DNA of 52,533 nucleotides from Microcaldota archaeon (GCA_014874295.1 JACWAL010000032.1:1-52533); one strand, 5' to 3'. Shown: positions 15,271 to 24,388, counted from the first letter of the stretch. Numbers and translations are program-made. The notes: a model not told the origin generated them from the letters alone.

Positions 15271-17097
15271 ATGGAAGGAAACGAGGTTTGCAACGTTTAC
15301 ATCAACGGGAGGCTGCTAGGCAGCGTAAAGGATGGCAGGGCGTTCGCCCACGAGATAAGGACAAACAGACGCAACGGCATAGTGTCCGGGGAGATTAACG
15401 TCAGCTACTCGAAAAGGCTAAACGAAGTGCACGTGTTCACGGACAGGGGGAGAGTCAGGAAGCCGTACATAATAGTGGAGAACGGCAAGAGCAGGCTCAC
15501 CGAAGAGCTGAAGCAGAAACTCGAAAGCAAGGAGATAGATTTCAACTACCTTGTCAGGAGGGGAATAATCGAGTACCTTGACGCGGAGGAAGAGGAGGAC
15601 ATCCTCGCCGCAGTGGACCAGGATCACATAACGGGCAAGACCACGCACCTCGAGATAGACCCAGCATCGAACCTAAGCCTGATAATCAACTCGAGCGTCT
15701 TCCCCGAGTACAACACAATCGGAAAGCACTCGCTTGTTTCGAACTTCATGAAGCAGGCGCAGGGCCTTTACGCCCTGAACTTCAGGAACAGGTACGACGC
15801 GAGGGCGTTCCTGCTATACTACCCGCAGATGCCCATCGTTACGAGCACCACATACAGGCAGCTCAAGCTTTACAGGCACGCGGTGGGGCAGAACTTCGTG
15901 GTCGCGCTCAGCACGCACTACGGCTACAATATGCAGGACGCGGTTGTGCTCAACAAGTCCGCAATAGACCGCGGTCTCGCCAGGAGCGTCTTCTACCGCT
16001 CCTATTCCGACGAAGAGAGGAGATATCCCGGAGGCCAGCAGGACCGCTTCAAGATACCCCCGCCGACTTCTGATGGATACAAGGGAGAGCACGCCTACGC
16101 GAAGCTCAGCGACGACGGGATAATCGAGCCCGAGACAGACATAGAAGAGGGCAACGTCCTCATAGGCAAGGTCTCGCCCCCGAGGTTCCTCGAAGAGCAG
16201 ACGAGCTTCGGCATAGCCGAGGAGAAAAGCAGGGATAACTCCGTGCTCCTGAGATCCGGAGAGGAAGGTGTGGTGGACAGCGTCGCGATAAGCGAGACCA
16301 CCGGTGCTACTAAGATAGTCAAGGTCAGGGTGCGCAGCGTGAAGGTTCCTGAAAACGGGGACAAGTTCGCGAGCAGGCAGGCGCAGAAGGGAGTTGTCGG
16401 ATTGATACTCAAGCAGGAGAACATGCCATTCACGTCTTCGGGCATAGTGCCCGACCTGCTGCTGAACCCGCACAGCCTTCCGGGAAGGATGACGCTCGGG
16501 CACATGCTGGAGATGATGGTGGGCAAGGCGGCCGCGCTAGAGGCGCAGGGCGCAGATGGGACCCCATTCTCGACGAACGGTACCGAGACTATAGACCACT
16601 ATGGTGCGATACTCGAGAAGAACGGCTTCGACAAGTTCGGGGATGAGTGGCTGTACGACGGGCGCACCGGCAAGCGCTTCGCCGCGAAGGTCTTCACGGG
16701 CGTTGTCTATTACAATAAGCTGCACCAGATGGTCAGCCTTAAACTTCAAGTCAGGGGAAGGGGACCGATGCAGATACTGACGCACCAGCCGACAGAGGGC
16801 AAACCCAGGAAAGGAGGCCTGAGGTTCGGGGAGATGGAACGCGACGCACTGGTTGGCCATGGCGCATCGTTGCTGCTCAAGGAGAGGATGCTCGACCAGA
16901 GCGACAAGACGACCATATGGGCGTGCGCAGACTGCGGCGACATAGGCTACCACGACAACATCAAGAACGTGTCGGTGTGCATGACGTGCGGAGGCAACAA
17001 CCTCAAGGAACTCGAGATAAGCTACGGGTTCAAGGTGCTCCTTGACGAGATAAAGTCGCTGCACATACTGCCCAGGATACGGCTGAAGAGCGAATGA
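15271..17097 (+). CDS. rpoB1: DNA-directed RNA polymerase subunit B' (C-terminal part of Rpo2)
   Basis: A 608-aa protein holding the hybrid-binding, wall and clamp parts of the catalytic B subunit. It shows GYNMQDAVVLNKSAIDRG from about residue 217 and GDKFASRQAQKGVVGLI near 363-379. The latter normally reads ASRHGQKG, so the His-Gly pair is replaced by Gln-Ala here. The C-terminal zinc site has C552, C555, C570 and C573. The ATG at 15271 follows the GAGGAGTAGGTG ribosome site that overlaps the end of rpoB''. It works with B'' and A as the polymerase core. Confidence 0.95.
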   Translation: MEGNEVCNVYINGRLLGSVKDGRAFAHEIRTNRRNGIVSGEINVSYSKRLNEVHVFTDRGRVRKPYIIVENGKSRLTEELKQKLESKEIDFNYLVRRGIIEYLDAEEEEDILAAVDQDHITGKTTHLEIDPASNLSLIINSSVFPEYNTIGKHSLVSNFMKQAQGLYALNFRNRYDARAFLLYYPQMPIVTSTTYRQLKLYRHAVGQNFVVALSTHYGYNMQDAVVLNKSAIDRGLARSVFYRSYSDEERRYPGGQQDRFKIPPPTSDGYKGEHAYAKLSDDGIIEPETDIEEGNVLIGKVSPPRFLEEQTSFGIAEEKSRDNSVLLRSGEEGVVDSVAISETTGATKIVKVRVRSVKVPENGDKFASRQAQKGVVGLILKQENMPFTSSGIVPDLLLNPHSLPGRMTLGHMLEMMVGKAAALEAQGADGTPFSTNGTETIDHYGAILEKNGFDKFGDEWLYDGRTGKRFAAKVFTGVVYYNKLHQMVSLKLQVRGRGPMQILTHQPTEGKPRKGGLRFGEMERDALVGHGASLLLKERMLDQSDKTTIWACADCGDIGYHDNIKNVSVCMTCGGNNLKELEISYGFKVLLDEIKSLHILPRIRLKSE

Positions 17098-17107
17098 GGC
17101 GAATGGA

Positions 17108-20100
17108 ATGCAGGCTGAGATGATCGACCACATAAGGTTCACGGCGATATCGCCCGAGACGATAAAGAAGATGAGCGTCGCAAAGATTGTAGTCGCGGAC
17201 ACGTGCAACGACGACGGCTACCCGATAGACGGCGCGCTGCTCGACCAGCGCATGGGCGTCATCGACCCCGGGCTCAAGTGCAAGACGTGCGGAGGCAGGC
17301 CGAAGACCTGCCCGGGCCACTTCGGCCACATAGAGCTTGTCAGGCCCGCGATACACCCAGAGTTCGCAAAGGGCATATACCTGCTGCTCAGCGCAACGTG
17401 CGAGAGCTGCCACAGGATTCTCCTCAACGAGAAGCAAATAGAGGAACTGAGGCCCGAAATAGAGCGCATAGTATCTGCAGAGGACGAGGGCCCTGAAAAC
17501 ACGACAGAGACACAGGGCAAGAGCCTCAACACGATCAAGAAGCTGAAGACGGTCAAGAAGTGCCCGCACTGCGGGGTGGTACAGCACAAGCTGAAGTTCG
17601 AGCGCCCGACGTTCTTCTACATGGAGGGTAACAAGATGAAGCCGGACGAGATACGCGACTGGCTCAGCAAGATAAGCAACGAGGACCTCTCACTGCTGAG
17701 GATAGATGGTACAGCAACGAGGCCGGAATGGTTCGTCATAACCGCGCTGCTCGTTCCCCCGGTAAACATACGCCCGTCGATAACCCTCGAGTCGGGAGAG
17801 AGGAGCGAGGACGACCTGACACACAAGCTGCTTGATATAATAAGGACGAACCAGCGCCTAGAGCAGGACATAGACGCCGGGGCGCCGCAGATAATCATAG
17901 ACGACCTCTGGGAGCTGCTGCAGTATCAGGTGACCACATACTTCAACAACGAGACTCCTGGAGTGCCGGTCGCGAGGCACAGATCGACGAGGCCCCTCAA
18001 GACGCTAGCGCAGAGGTTGAAGGGCAAGGAGGGGAGGGTGAGATACAACCTCTCAGGAAAGAGGGTCAACTTCTCCGCAAGGACGGTCATAAGTCCCGAC
18101 AATAACCTTGAGCTCGACCAGGTCGGCATACCGCAGAAGATAGCGCAGAATCTCTCTGTACCGCTTTACGTCACGAAGTGGAACTTCGACGTAGCGAAGC
18201 GGTTCCTCTCCAATACCGATTACCCGCTCGTCACGAGCCACATAACGAAGGAGGGCGTCAGGAAAAGAGTGACAGAGACGAACAGGGAGGAGCTGCTCGT
18301 CGTGCTGCAGCCCGGTGACATACTCGAGCGCCAGCTCATTGATGATGACGTGGTGCTCTTCAACAGGCAGCCCACGCTGCACAGGATATCCATGATGGCG
18401 CACCGCGTCAAGGTGCTCCCAGGGAAGACGTTCAGGCTCCACCTGAGCGCGCGCACTCCCTATAACGCGGACTTCGACGGGGACGAGATGAACCTGCACG
18501 TGCCGCAGAGCATAGAGGCTCAGGCAGAGGCTAGGTTCCTCATGCCCGTGGCGCGCATGATACTCTCGGCGAGGGACGGCATGCCGGTCATGGCCCTCGA
18601 GGAAGACATAGTGTCAGGGCTTTATACATTGACCAGGGACGGCGCGATGTTCTCGAAGGACGATGCGATGCGCATGCTCGCGAGCGCCGGGGTATTCGAC
18701 CTGCCGAAGCCCGTGAAGGGCATGTATCCCGGCAAGTCGATATTCTCGATGATACTGCCACGCGACTTCAGCATGGAGGCAACTTCGCGTGGCACAAAGG
18801 TCATGATAAAGAACGGGCAGCTAACGGAGGGCTACATAAACCGCAGCGTAGTCGGAGACCACGGCGTGCTTCTGATAAATCTGTTCAACGAATACGGCCC
18901 GGAGGAGGCGAAGCGCTTCATAGACAACGTGACGAAGCTCGCGGGCATGGCGGTATACACCGCAGGCACCACTATAAGTCTGAGGGACTACTATAACTCA
19001 GAGGAGATGAAGAGGCAGAAGGAGAAGGTCATCGCCGAGGTGCAGCAGAACGTCGAGGCGCTTTACAAGAAGTACAAGGAGAAGGCGATAGATCCGCTGC
19101 CAGGGTACACGCGCAGGCAGACGTACGAGCTTGAGACATTCACCGCGCTTAACGTCGCGAGGGATATGATAGACAAGGCGCTGCGCAGCCACCTGAACAT
19201 CAGTAACAATGCGATGCTCATGGCTACGATAGGGTCAAGAGGATCATCGCTTAACCTCGTGCAGACAAGCATGTTTCTGGGCCAGCAGTCAGTGAGGGGA
19301 GAACGCCCGTCAAGAGGATACCGCAAGAGGGTGCTGCCGTACTTCAGGAGGGGAGACCGCGACCCCTCGACAAGAGGGTTCGTGAAGTCTAACTTCCTGG
19401 ATGGGCTCAGCTTTGTCGATTATTACCTGCACGCGATGGGAGCAAGGGACTCTGCGGTAGGAAAGCCGCTGATGACAGCAGACAGCGGATACCTGCAGAG
19501 GAGGCTGATCAACGCACTGCAGGACTTCTACGTCGAGAAAGACCTTTCCGTGAGGGATGCCAGCGGGTCGGTGATACAGACGATATATGGAGGGGACGGC
19601 GTGGATCCGGTCAAGGAGTCGCTCGCCAAGAACGGTAGCGACAAGGCCGAATGCATGGTAGCTCCAGGAGAGGCCGTCGGGACGGTGGCCGCGCAGTCAC
19701 TCGGAGAGCCGGGAACGCAGATGCTTCTCAGGACCTTCCACCAAGCAGGAGTCATGTCTACGATGACCGTCAAGGGACTGCCGCGCATCAAGGAGCTTGT
19801 CGACGCGAGAAAGTCGCCGAAAACCCCGATGGTAGAGGTGCAACTCGAGAAGGGCGCCGCGAAGGACCTCGAGAAGGCTAATGCGATAAAGAAGAAATTG
19901 GAAGAGGTCAAGGTCAGGAGACTCATATCCTCGTTCGAGGAGGACTTCAAGAGTGAGTCGATGAAACTGACGCTCAGCAAGGAGAGGCTCTCGCAGTACG
20001 AGCTGAGCAGGCACGACGTATTCAACAAGCTCAGCAAGCACGAGGGTGTAAAGGTAAGCCTCAACGATCACGTAATAAAGGTCGAGCTCAAGAAGTTAAA

Positions 20101-20686
20101 GGAGGAGCCGAGGAACATAAAGGACCTCAGGATACGCTTCATACACATACGCAACCTGCCGATAAAAGGCGTAAAGGGCATAAGCAAGGTCAACATCAAC
20201 CAGGCGAAGGACGGCAGCTTCTACCTCATAGCCCTGGGCAGCAACATAGAGGGCGTGATGCAGATAGACGGCGTGGATAAGAACCGCGTCTACAGCAACA
20301 ACCCGTTCGAGGTCGCGCGCGTGCTCGGCATAGAAGCGGCAAGGACCCTGATAATGCATGAGCTTGATAGCACCGTGCAGGAGGCCGACATAACCGTAAG
20401 CATAAGGCACATAGGGCTCATTGCCGACGCAATGACGTTCCAGGGCAACATAAAGAGCGTGGGAAGGCACGGCATAGTCGGCAGCAAGAACTCCGTGTTC
20501 GCGAGGGCCGCATACGAAGAGACAGTCAAGCACTTCACCAACGCGTGCATCTTTGGGGAGCGCGACATGCTTACCGGAGTGGCGGAGAACATACTCATCG
20601 GCAAGCAGGTCAACATAGGTACCGGCACTGTGAAACTCGGAATCAAGAAGGAGAAGCTCGGGATGCTCCAGAGCAAGGAGGAGTGA
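17108..20686 (+). CDS. rpoA: DNA-directed RNA polymerase subunit A, A' and A'' fused in one chain
   Basis: A 1192-aa largest subunit. The N-terminal zinc site is C58, C61, C68, H71; the active-site Mg loop is N453-A-D-F-D-G-D459; the A''-type segment EAVGTVAAQSLGEPGTQ begins at about residue 855 and runs to the end with RTFHQAGV and the jaw/cleft parts. Most euryarchaeal and many DPANN genomes encode A' and A'' separately; here the frame runs through uninterrupted. The joining stretch (DGVDPVKESLAKNGSDKAECM) is short, so the usual extra N-terminus of A'' is reduced. It is the last polymerase gene of the operon, 10 nt after rpoB'. The usual followers (L30e, NusA, S12, S7) are absent. Confidence 0.95.
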   Translation: MQAEMIDHIRFTAISPETIKKMSVAKIVVADTCNDDGYPIDGALLDQRMGVIDPGLKCKTCGGRPKTCPGHFGHIELVRPAIHPEFAKGIYLLLSATCESCHRILLNEKQIEELRPEIERIVSAEDEGPENTTETQGKSLNTIKKLKTVKKCPHCGVVQHKLKFERPTFFYMEGNKMKPDEIRDWLSKISNEDLSLLRIDGTATRPEWFVITALLVPPVNIRPSITLESGERSEDDLTHKLLDIIRTNQRLEQDIDAGAPQIIIDDLWELLQYQVTTYFNNETPGVPVARHRSTRPLKTLAQRLKGKEGRVRYNLSGKRVNFSARTVISPDNNLELDQVGIPQKIAQNLSVPLYVTKWNFDVAKRFLSNTDYPLVTSHITKEGVRKRVTETNREELLVVLQPGDILERQLIDDDVVLFNRQPTLHRISMMAHRVKVLPGKTFRLHLSARTPYNADFDGDEMNLHVPQSIEAQAEARFLMPVARMILSARDGMPVMALEEDIVSGLYTLTRDGAMFSKDDAMRMLASAGVFDLPKPVKGMYPGKSIFSMILPRDFSMEATSRGTKVMIKNGQLTEGYINRSVVGDHGVLLINLFNEYGPEEAKRFIDNVTKLAGMAVYTAGTTISLRDYYNSEEMKRQKEKVIAEVQQNVEALYKKYKEKAIDPLPGYTRRQTYELETFTALNVARDMIDKALRSHLNISNNAMLMATIGSRGSSLNLVQTSMFLGQQSVRGERPSRGYRKRVLPYFRRGDRDPSTRGFVKSNFLDGLSFVDYYLHAMGARDSAVGKPLMTADSGYLQRRLINALQDFYVEKDLSVRDASGSVIQTIYGGDGVDPVKESLAKNGSDKAECMVAPGEAVGTVAAQSLGEPGTQMLLRTFHQAGVMSTMTVKGLPRIKELVDARKSPKTPMVEVQLEKGAAKDLEKANAIKKKLEEVKVRRLISSFEEDFKSESMKLTLSKERLSQYELSRHDVFNKLSKHEGVKVSLNDHVIKVELKKLKEEPRNIKDLRIRFIHIRNLPIKGVKGISKVNINQAKDGSFYLIALGSNIEGVMQIDGVDKNRVYSNNPFEVARVLGIEAARTLIMHELDSTVQEADITVSIRHIGLIADAMTFQGNIKSVGRHGIVGSKNSVFARAAYEETVKHFTNACIFGERDMLTGVAENILIGKQVNIGTGTVKLGIKKEKLGMLQSKEE

Positions 20687-20739
20687 AGGCATATAAACCA
20701 TCGCAGCCAAACATTAATGTTTGAATATTCGGTGTGGAA

Positions 20740-20967
20740 ATGTCAACGAACGAGAGACCCTTCGACCTGCTGAGCAAGTCCATAGGGCAGAAAGTCTTCA
20801 TAAGGCTGAAGAACAACGTCAACATACGCGGAAGGATGGCGTCGTTCGACGCGCACATGAATGTCGTGCTCGAAGAGGCTGAAGAGCTCGACGGCGGCGA
20901 CCTAAAGGCGAAGCTCGGCACGATACTGCTAAGAGGGGGCAACATAATTTTTGTCAGCCCCGCATGA
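20740..20967 (+). CDS. Sm-like (Lsm/SmAP) RNA-binding protein
   Basis: A 75-aa archaeal Sm-like protein expected to form a seven-membered ring that binds U-rich RNA. The Sm1 motif is GRMASFDAHMNVVLEEAEE and the Sm2 motif is LGTILLRGGNIIFVSP, correctly spaced with an acidic linker. ATG 20740 is preferred; a GTG at 20734 could add two residues. A TATA box (CATATAAACC, about 20690-20699) between rpoA and this gene gives it its own promoter. A tRNA-Ala gene follows. Confidence 0.93.
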   Translation: MSTNERPFDLLSKSIGQKVFIRLKNNVNIRGRMASFDAHMNVVLEEAEELDGGDLKAKLGTILLRGGNIIFVSPA

Positions 20968-21022
20968 CATTTTTCCCGCGCCTGCAAGGCATATTAATTC
21001 TCCCTGCAGATTACTCTTTGTT

Positions 21023-21094
21023 GGGCTCTTGGCGCAACGGTAGCGCGCCTGCATGGCATGCAGGAGGTTGCGGGTTCAAATCCCGCAGAGTCCA
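21023..21094 (+). tRNA. tRNA-Ala (GGC anticodon)
   Basis: A complete 72-nt cloverleaf without intron. Acceptor GGGCTCT pairs with AGAGTCC and includes the G3:U70 wobble pair that marks alanine tRNAs. The D stem is GCGC/GCGC, the anticodon stem CCTGC/GCAGG around ATGGCAT (anticodon GGC), and the T arm GCGGG-TTCAAAT-CCCGC. The discriminator is A and CCA is not encoded. TATA-like GCATATTAATT lies about 30 nt upstream. Confidence 0.97.
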
Positions 21095-21105
21095 TACTTG
21101 AAGCT

Positions 21106-21519
21106 TCAGAGTGCGAGTTCCACGAAATCATTTCCAAGGGAATGCATTAGTTTTCTCCATCTTTTCGCATCTGCCTTATCACAGCGCGCCCTGCCGCCAG
21201 CTCTTGAAAGCCGCACGAGGACAAATAGTTCACCCTTTCTGTCCAGAGTCGTGGTGCGGATCGCGATACCAATCTTATTCAGGTAGTTTGCCCTCCACTG
21301 CAGCGTCCTGAAATCCGGGAGCTTTGTAAATCCCCTTTCAGCAAAAAATCTCTCAGTCTCTCTGTATCCTATGCCGCATACTGTCCTTACTCCGAGCATG
21401 GCAAGCACCAAGCACGTCGAATGCAGGATGGGCCTGCCCTGTGTCTTCCCCTTTGTCCCTTCTTCGGCCCTTCTTATTGCGCCACACGACACGAATATGC
21501 GCATTGATTTCGGGAGCAT
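21106..21519 (-). pseudogene. Truncated DDE transposase N-terminal fragment
   Basis: The 137-aa frame contains GRPILHSTCLVLAMLGVR, then GIGYRETERFFAERGFTKLPDFRTLQW, which resembles the DNA-binding N-terminal part of IS4/IS5-like transposases. The catalytic DDE domain is absent: the frame drifts into unrelated sequence and ends 12 nt from the tRNA-Ala 3' end. The fragment was probably cut off by recombination at the tRNA. It is not expected to be active. Family assignment is tentative. Confidence 0.5.
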
Positions 21520-21589
21520 CCTATCGGCCTGTATGGGCTGTAATTATTGGACGGGCTATCTATATATGCCTTCCAAAACACACCCTACA

Positions 21590-21835
21590 ATGGTACCCAT
21601 GAAGGACAAAGACATGTTGCTTGTGGTGCTCATTTCTGCGGTAGTTATGGTATCCTCCATTTCGATTGTGATGTTTGTTGTGTTCGGCATGCATGCACAC
21701 GGCGCTGGATACTATAATGACATGATGCCATGGCCACGGGGCGATGGACATGCCAGCATGATGGGCCAGTTGTATGGTAACACAACCAACTTGACATATG
21801 ACGGTATGCCTGCCTACTGCAACAGGATGATGTAA
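21590..21835 (+). CDS. Small membrane protein with Met/His-rich outer tail
   Basis: An 81-aa protein with one hydrophobic helix (LLVVLISAVVMVSSISIVMFVVF, residues about 9-31). The outward tail is rich in His, Met, Tyr and Gly (MHAHGAGYYNDMM, DGHASMMGQ, CNRMM), which could bind copper or a similar soft metal. The start ATG 21590 lies about 25-30 nt after a TATA box (CTATCTATATATG, 21556-21568), so the mRNA is probably leaderless. It opens the rightward metal-handling run of genes. No family recognised. Confidence 0.65.
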   Translation: MVPMKDKDMLLVVLISAVVMVSSISIVMFVVFGMHAHGAGYYNDMMPWPRGDGHASMMGQLYGNTTNLTYDGMPAYCNRMM

Positions 21836-21912
21836 CGATAGAAGCAGGTATCCAACAGGCGATTCAACATTTCTGCAAAAAATGAAAGGTCAACACAGCG
21901 TGGCGTTATGCA

Positions 21913-22467
21913 ATGATAAAGACTGGTTTTGTGGATAAGCTGCCCTTCATACTCGTATTTGCGATTATTGTGTCATACAGCTTGCCTGCTGCCTCTGCGA
22001 TGTGCCCGCTCTGCACCGCCAGTGCAGCAATCGGCCTTGGCGTTGCGAGGTACTACGGTATTGACGATATAGTGATCGGCATATGGCTCGGGGCATTAGC
22101 GGTGTCAACAGCCTTGTGGGTCAACAATATAGTAAAGAAGAGAGCCGGAGCAAAGTTCAAGGTACTGCCCATCTACGAGGCACTGCTGATTGCGGCCGTC
22201 ATCGCCGCCACAATAGTGCCTTTCTACTTTGCAGGATTCTTCAGCGGCATGCCGGGCATGGTTGACACGATATTCGGTATAAACAGGCTCGTGTTCGGCA
22301 TCATAGTAGGGAGCTTAGTCACGTTCATCGGGGCACCGATGAGCAACATGGTGAAGAGGAAGCGCAATTCCGTGTTTCCGTACCAGACGATAATCATTAC
22401 CTTCCTGATGCTCATAGCCCTTTCAGCACTGTTCTGGTACGTTACAAAATATTATTACGTGATTTGA
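21913..22467 (+). CDS. Multi-pass membrane protein with CPLC motif
   Basis: A 184-aa integral membrane protein. Hydrophobic segments lie at about residues 11-30, 57-75, 91-113, 124-145 and 160-180. Just after the first, AMCPLCTASAAIGLGVARYYG holds a Cys-Pro-Leu-Cys pair at the membrane face, suited to thiol exchange or metal binding. No family recognised with certainty. The stop is one base before the next start, so it forms an operon with 22469-24367. The context suggests redox or metal traffic across the membrane (inference). Confidence 0.75.
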   Translation: MIKTGFVDKLPFILVFAIIVSYSLPAASAMCPLCTASAAIGLGVARYYGIDDIVIGIWLGALAVSTALWVNNIVKKRAGAKFKVLPIYEALLIAAVIAATIVPFYFAGFFSGMPGMVDTIFGINRLVFGIIVGSLVTFIGAPMSNMVKRKRNSVFPYQTIIITFLMLIALSALFWYVTKYYYVI

Positions 22468-22468
22468 C

Positions 22469-22999
22469 ATGGACAATAAAAACACAGCCGGTTGGAAAGT
22501 AACCAATACCGATGAGCTCCTGAAGAAATTGAGCTCATTCTCGATACGCAACATCGACTCCTCTTCGCAAGAGGACCTGAGCATTGCCGTGATGAACCTG
22601 ATCTCGATCGAGGAACACCTTTACTTCACCGCAATGAAAACAAACAATACCGAGTATCTGGGCGCCCTGAAATCCGCAAGAGAGATGCGGATCAAGCTCC
22701 TAAGGGAGCTGATAGGACAGCCAGAAGGCGAGCTGTGGTGCACATCGAAGCACCTGCTTGCGTCATCCATGCGGTTGATGGAAGTCGGTACAAAGTATCT
22801 TGCAGCGGGAAAAAAGAAGGAAGCAGATGAGAAGTTCGTGGATGCATTCGACATCTATTCTGTTTTCTGGGGCCTGAAACTTAATCAAGGCTTAATGTCA
22901 AAACAACATGAAAGGCCGATAGTGCCTAGCAAGGGCCTTGATGCCTTCGGCAGGCTGAGAGAGATTGTCAGCAGAATAATTGACTGCTGCAGGGAATAA
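22469..22999 (+). CDS. Hypothetical helical protein of the metal-linked operon
   Basis: A 176-aa cytoplasmic protein, almost entirely alpha-helical. Segments include ISIEEHLYFTAMKTNN, LKSAREMRIKLLREL and WCTSKHLLASSMRLMEVGTK, and the last residues are IDCCRE. His, Glu and Cys on helices could form a metal site, but no standard motif is present. ATG 22469 lies one base after the upstream membrane protein's stop, so the two are probably co-translated. Function unknown. Confidence 0.7.
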   Translation: MDNKNTAGWKVTNTDELLKKLSSFSIRNIDSSSQEDLSIAVMNLISIEEHLYFTAMKTNNTEYLGALKSAREMRIKLLRELIGQPEGELWCTSKHLLASSMRLMEVGTKYLAAGKKKEADEKFVDAFDIYSVFWGLKLNQGLMSKQHERPIVPSKGLDAFGRLREIVSRIIDCCRE

Positions 23000-23019
23000 G
23001 TCACGATTAGGTGAGATGC

Positions 23020-23406
23020 ATGAAAGGGAAATGGATTTATGGCGCCATTGTTGTTGCAGTTCTTGCAGTAGGTATTGGCGTTTACCTGTACGCGCTTGCC
23101 CCTTCTGGTGTGGCCGGCTCCGGGCAGGACACATTCAGCGGTAGGATAGTCGGAGGTGCACGGCCTGCAGAGACATACACAGATCTCCCAGTGCTGACAG
23201 ACGAAGGCTGCACAACAGATCCAAGGACAGGTCTTGCCAACTGCACGACTAAGCTCCAGACTCCTGATGGAGTCTTGGCTTTCAACTATGAACACGACAT
23301 GATGGATAAGCCTTGCCTGTCAATCGGGGACAAGGCCAACATAGAGGTGCTCAGTAATGGCGATGCGACAGTGACAAGAACATACTGGGCTGGTGGCGGT
23401 GCCTAA
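23020..23406 (+). CDS. Membrane-anchored secreted small protein
   Basis: A 128-aa protein with an N-terminal anchor (WIYGAIVVAVLAVGIGVYLYAL) and an outer domain of about 100 residues holding four Cys (GCTTDPRTGLANCTTK, and C near the end) that may form disulfides or bind metal. ATG 23020 follows the AGGTGAG site; GTG 23011 is an alternative. The last 14 nt overlap the next frame. Same operon as 21913 and 22469. No family recognised. Confidence 0.7.
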   Translation: MKGKWIYGAIVVAVLAVGIGVYLYALAPSGVAGSGQDTFSGRIVGGARPAETYTDLPVLTDEGCTTDPRTGLANCTTKLQTPDGVLAFNYEHDMMDKPCLSIGDKANIEVLSNGDATVTRTYWAGGGA

Positions 23407-24367
23407 AAAAATAAAAAGTAGGAGCGCAAGAGGGCTGTCGTCAAATCGTGCAGCCATAGTAATCGCCACTGCCGTTCCCCTCATCATTGTTATCGCCCTC
23501 TTTGCTGCGTACACCAGCCCAGCAGGTGGTGTGCAGGCAGGCGCCACAGACCACGCGCCTGCCTATAAAAATGCAGACTTCGCCGTCCTTGCAGTGCAGG
23601 TATATCCAACAGGAGGCTTTGTCCTTCCCGCGAGATGGGGTCACGTACCAGCTCTTCTTGCGGCGAGCGGTGCGCTTAACGTTTCGTTCATAGCGGCAGC
23701 ATTCCGCGCCCAAGGGCAACCCCTGACCAGCGGGGAGCTCGCACTCCTGAACGGCAGTGTAGATGGCAACGTGACCCTCAACTCGACCACTGCATACTTC
23801 GCGCTGTATGTGCTGTGGGCTCTCGGCATAAACAATAACAACAGCGCGATCACCGATGGGCCTACGATGGATTATGGCGGCAGCCCGTATGATTTGGCGA
23901 GCACCGGTGGCTACGGTCCGCTCGGCAAACTGTCGCTCGGCGCTCTGCCCATAATACAGCTCAACAGCAGCCAACAGGAGATTGTCGATTACGTTGCGTC
24001 GACTACTTACAGACCATGCTGCGACAATCCAGCGATGTTTCCAGACTGCAACCACGGTGCAGCGCAGCTCGGGCTCATAGAGCTCATGACATCGCAGGGC
24101 AGCAATAGCAGCGAGATATACTCTGCTCTAAAGGACTTTAATTCATTTTACTACCCACAGCAGTATCTAAACATCTCCATACTCTTCAACGTCACACAAG
24201 GTGAAGCGTGGAATGAGGCTCCAGCGCAGGAAGTCGTCGGTTACAATCTCTCGAGCGCTTCGGGCACCTCTACAGTTTCTTTGGCTGTCTCCAAGTATGT
24301 GCAGGCTGCCGGCGCTTCCGCAGTTTCTGCCGGATCCCAAGTAAGCGCGTGCGGTGCAGGTCAATGA
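23393..24367 (+). CDS. Membrane-anchored protein with Cys-Cys/Cys-His cluster
   Basis: A 324-aa protein. A basic N-terminus (PKKIKSRSARG) precedes one membrane helix (residues about 21-40), and the rest is outside the cell, with several Asn-X-Ser/Thr glycosylation sites. Its most striking part is TYRPCCDNPAMFPDCNHGAA (from about residue 203), a compact C-C...C-x-H group likely to hold a metal ion. The start is GTG 23393 or 23399, inside the end of the previous gene, which implies coupling. I do not recognise a named family. It closes the four-gene membrane operon upstream of the TRASH-domain gene. Confidence 0.7.
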   Translation: MAVPKKIKSRSARGLSSNRAAIVIATAVPLIIVIALFAAYTSPAGGVQAGATDHAPAYKNADFAVLAVQVYPTGGFVLPARWGHVPALLAASGALNVSFIAAAFRAQGQPLTSGELALLNGSVDGNVTLNSTTAYFALYVLWALGINNNNSAITDGPTMDYGGSPYDLASTGGYGPLGKLSLGALPIIQLNSSQQEIVDYVASTTYRPCCDNPAMFPDCNHGAAQLGLIELMTSQGSNSSEIYSALKDFNSFYYPQQYLNISILFNVTQGEAWNEAPAQEVVGYNLSSASGTSTVSLAVSKYVQAAGASAVSAGSQVSACGAGQ

Positions 24368-24377
24368 GAAACAAGGA

Positions 24378-24388
24378 AACCTTTATAG
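24378..24388 (+). promoter_or_regulatory. TATA box of the TRASH-domain gene
   Basis: ACCTTTATAGG lies about 28 nt upstream of ATG 24412, so transcription should start at or next to the start codon, giving a leaderless mRNA. This marks a new transcript for the second half of the metal island. Confidence 0.55.

Noticed and set aside
19528-20064. Minus-strand frame of 178 codons inside rpoA
   Set aside because: It lies opposite the conserved A'' region of rpoA and has Ser/Leu-rich antisense composition.
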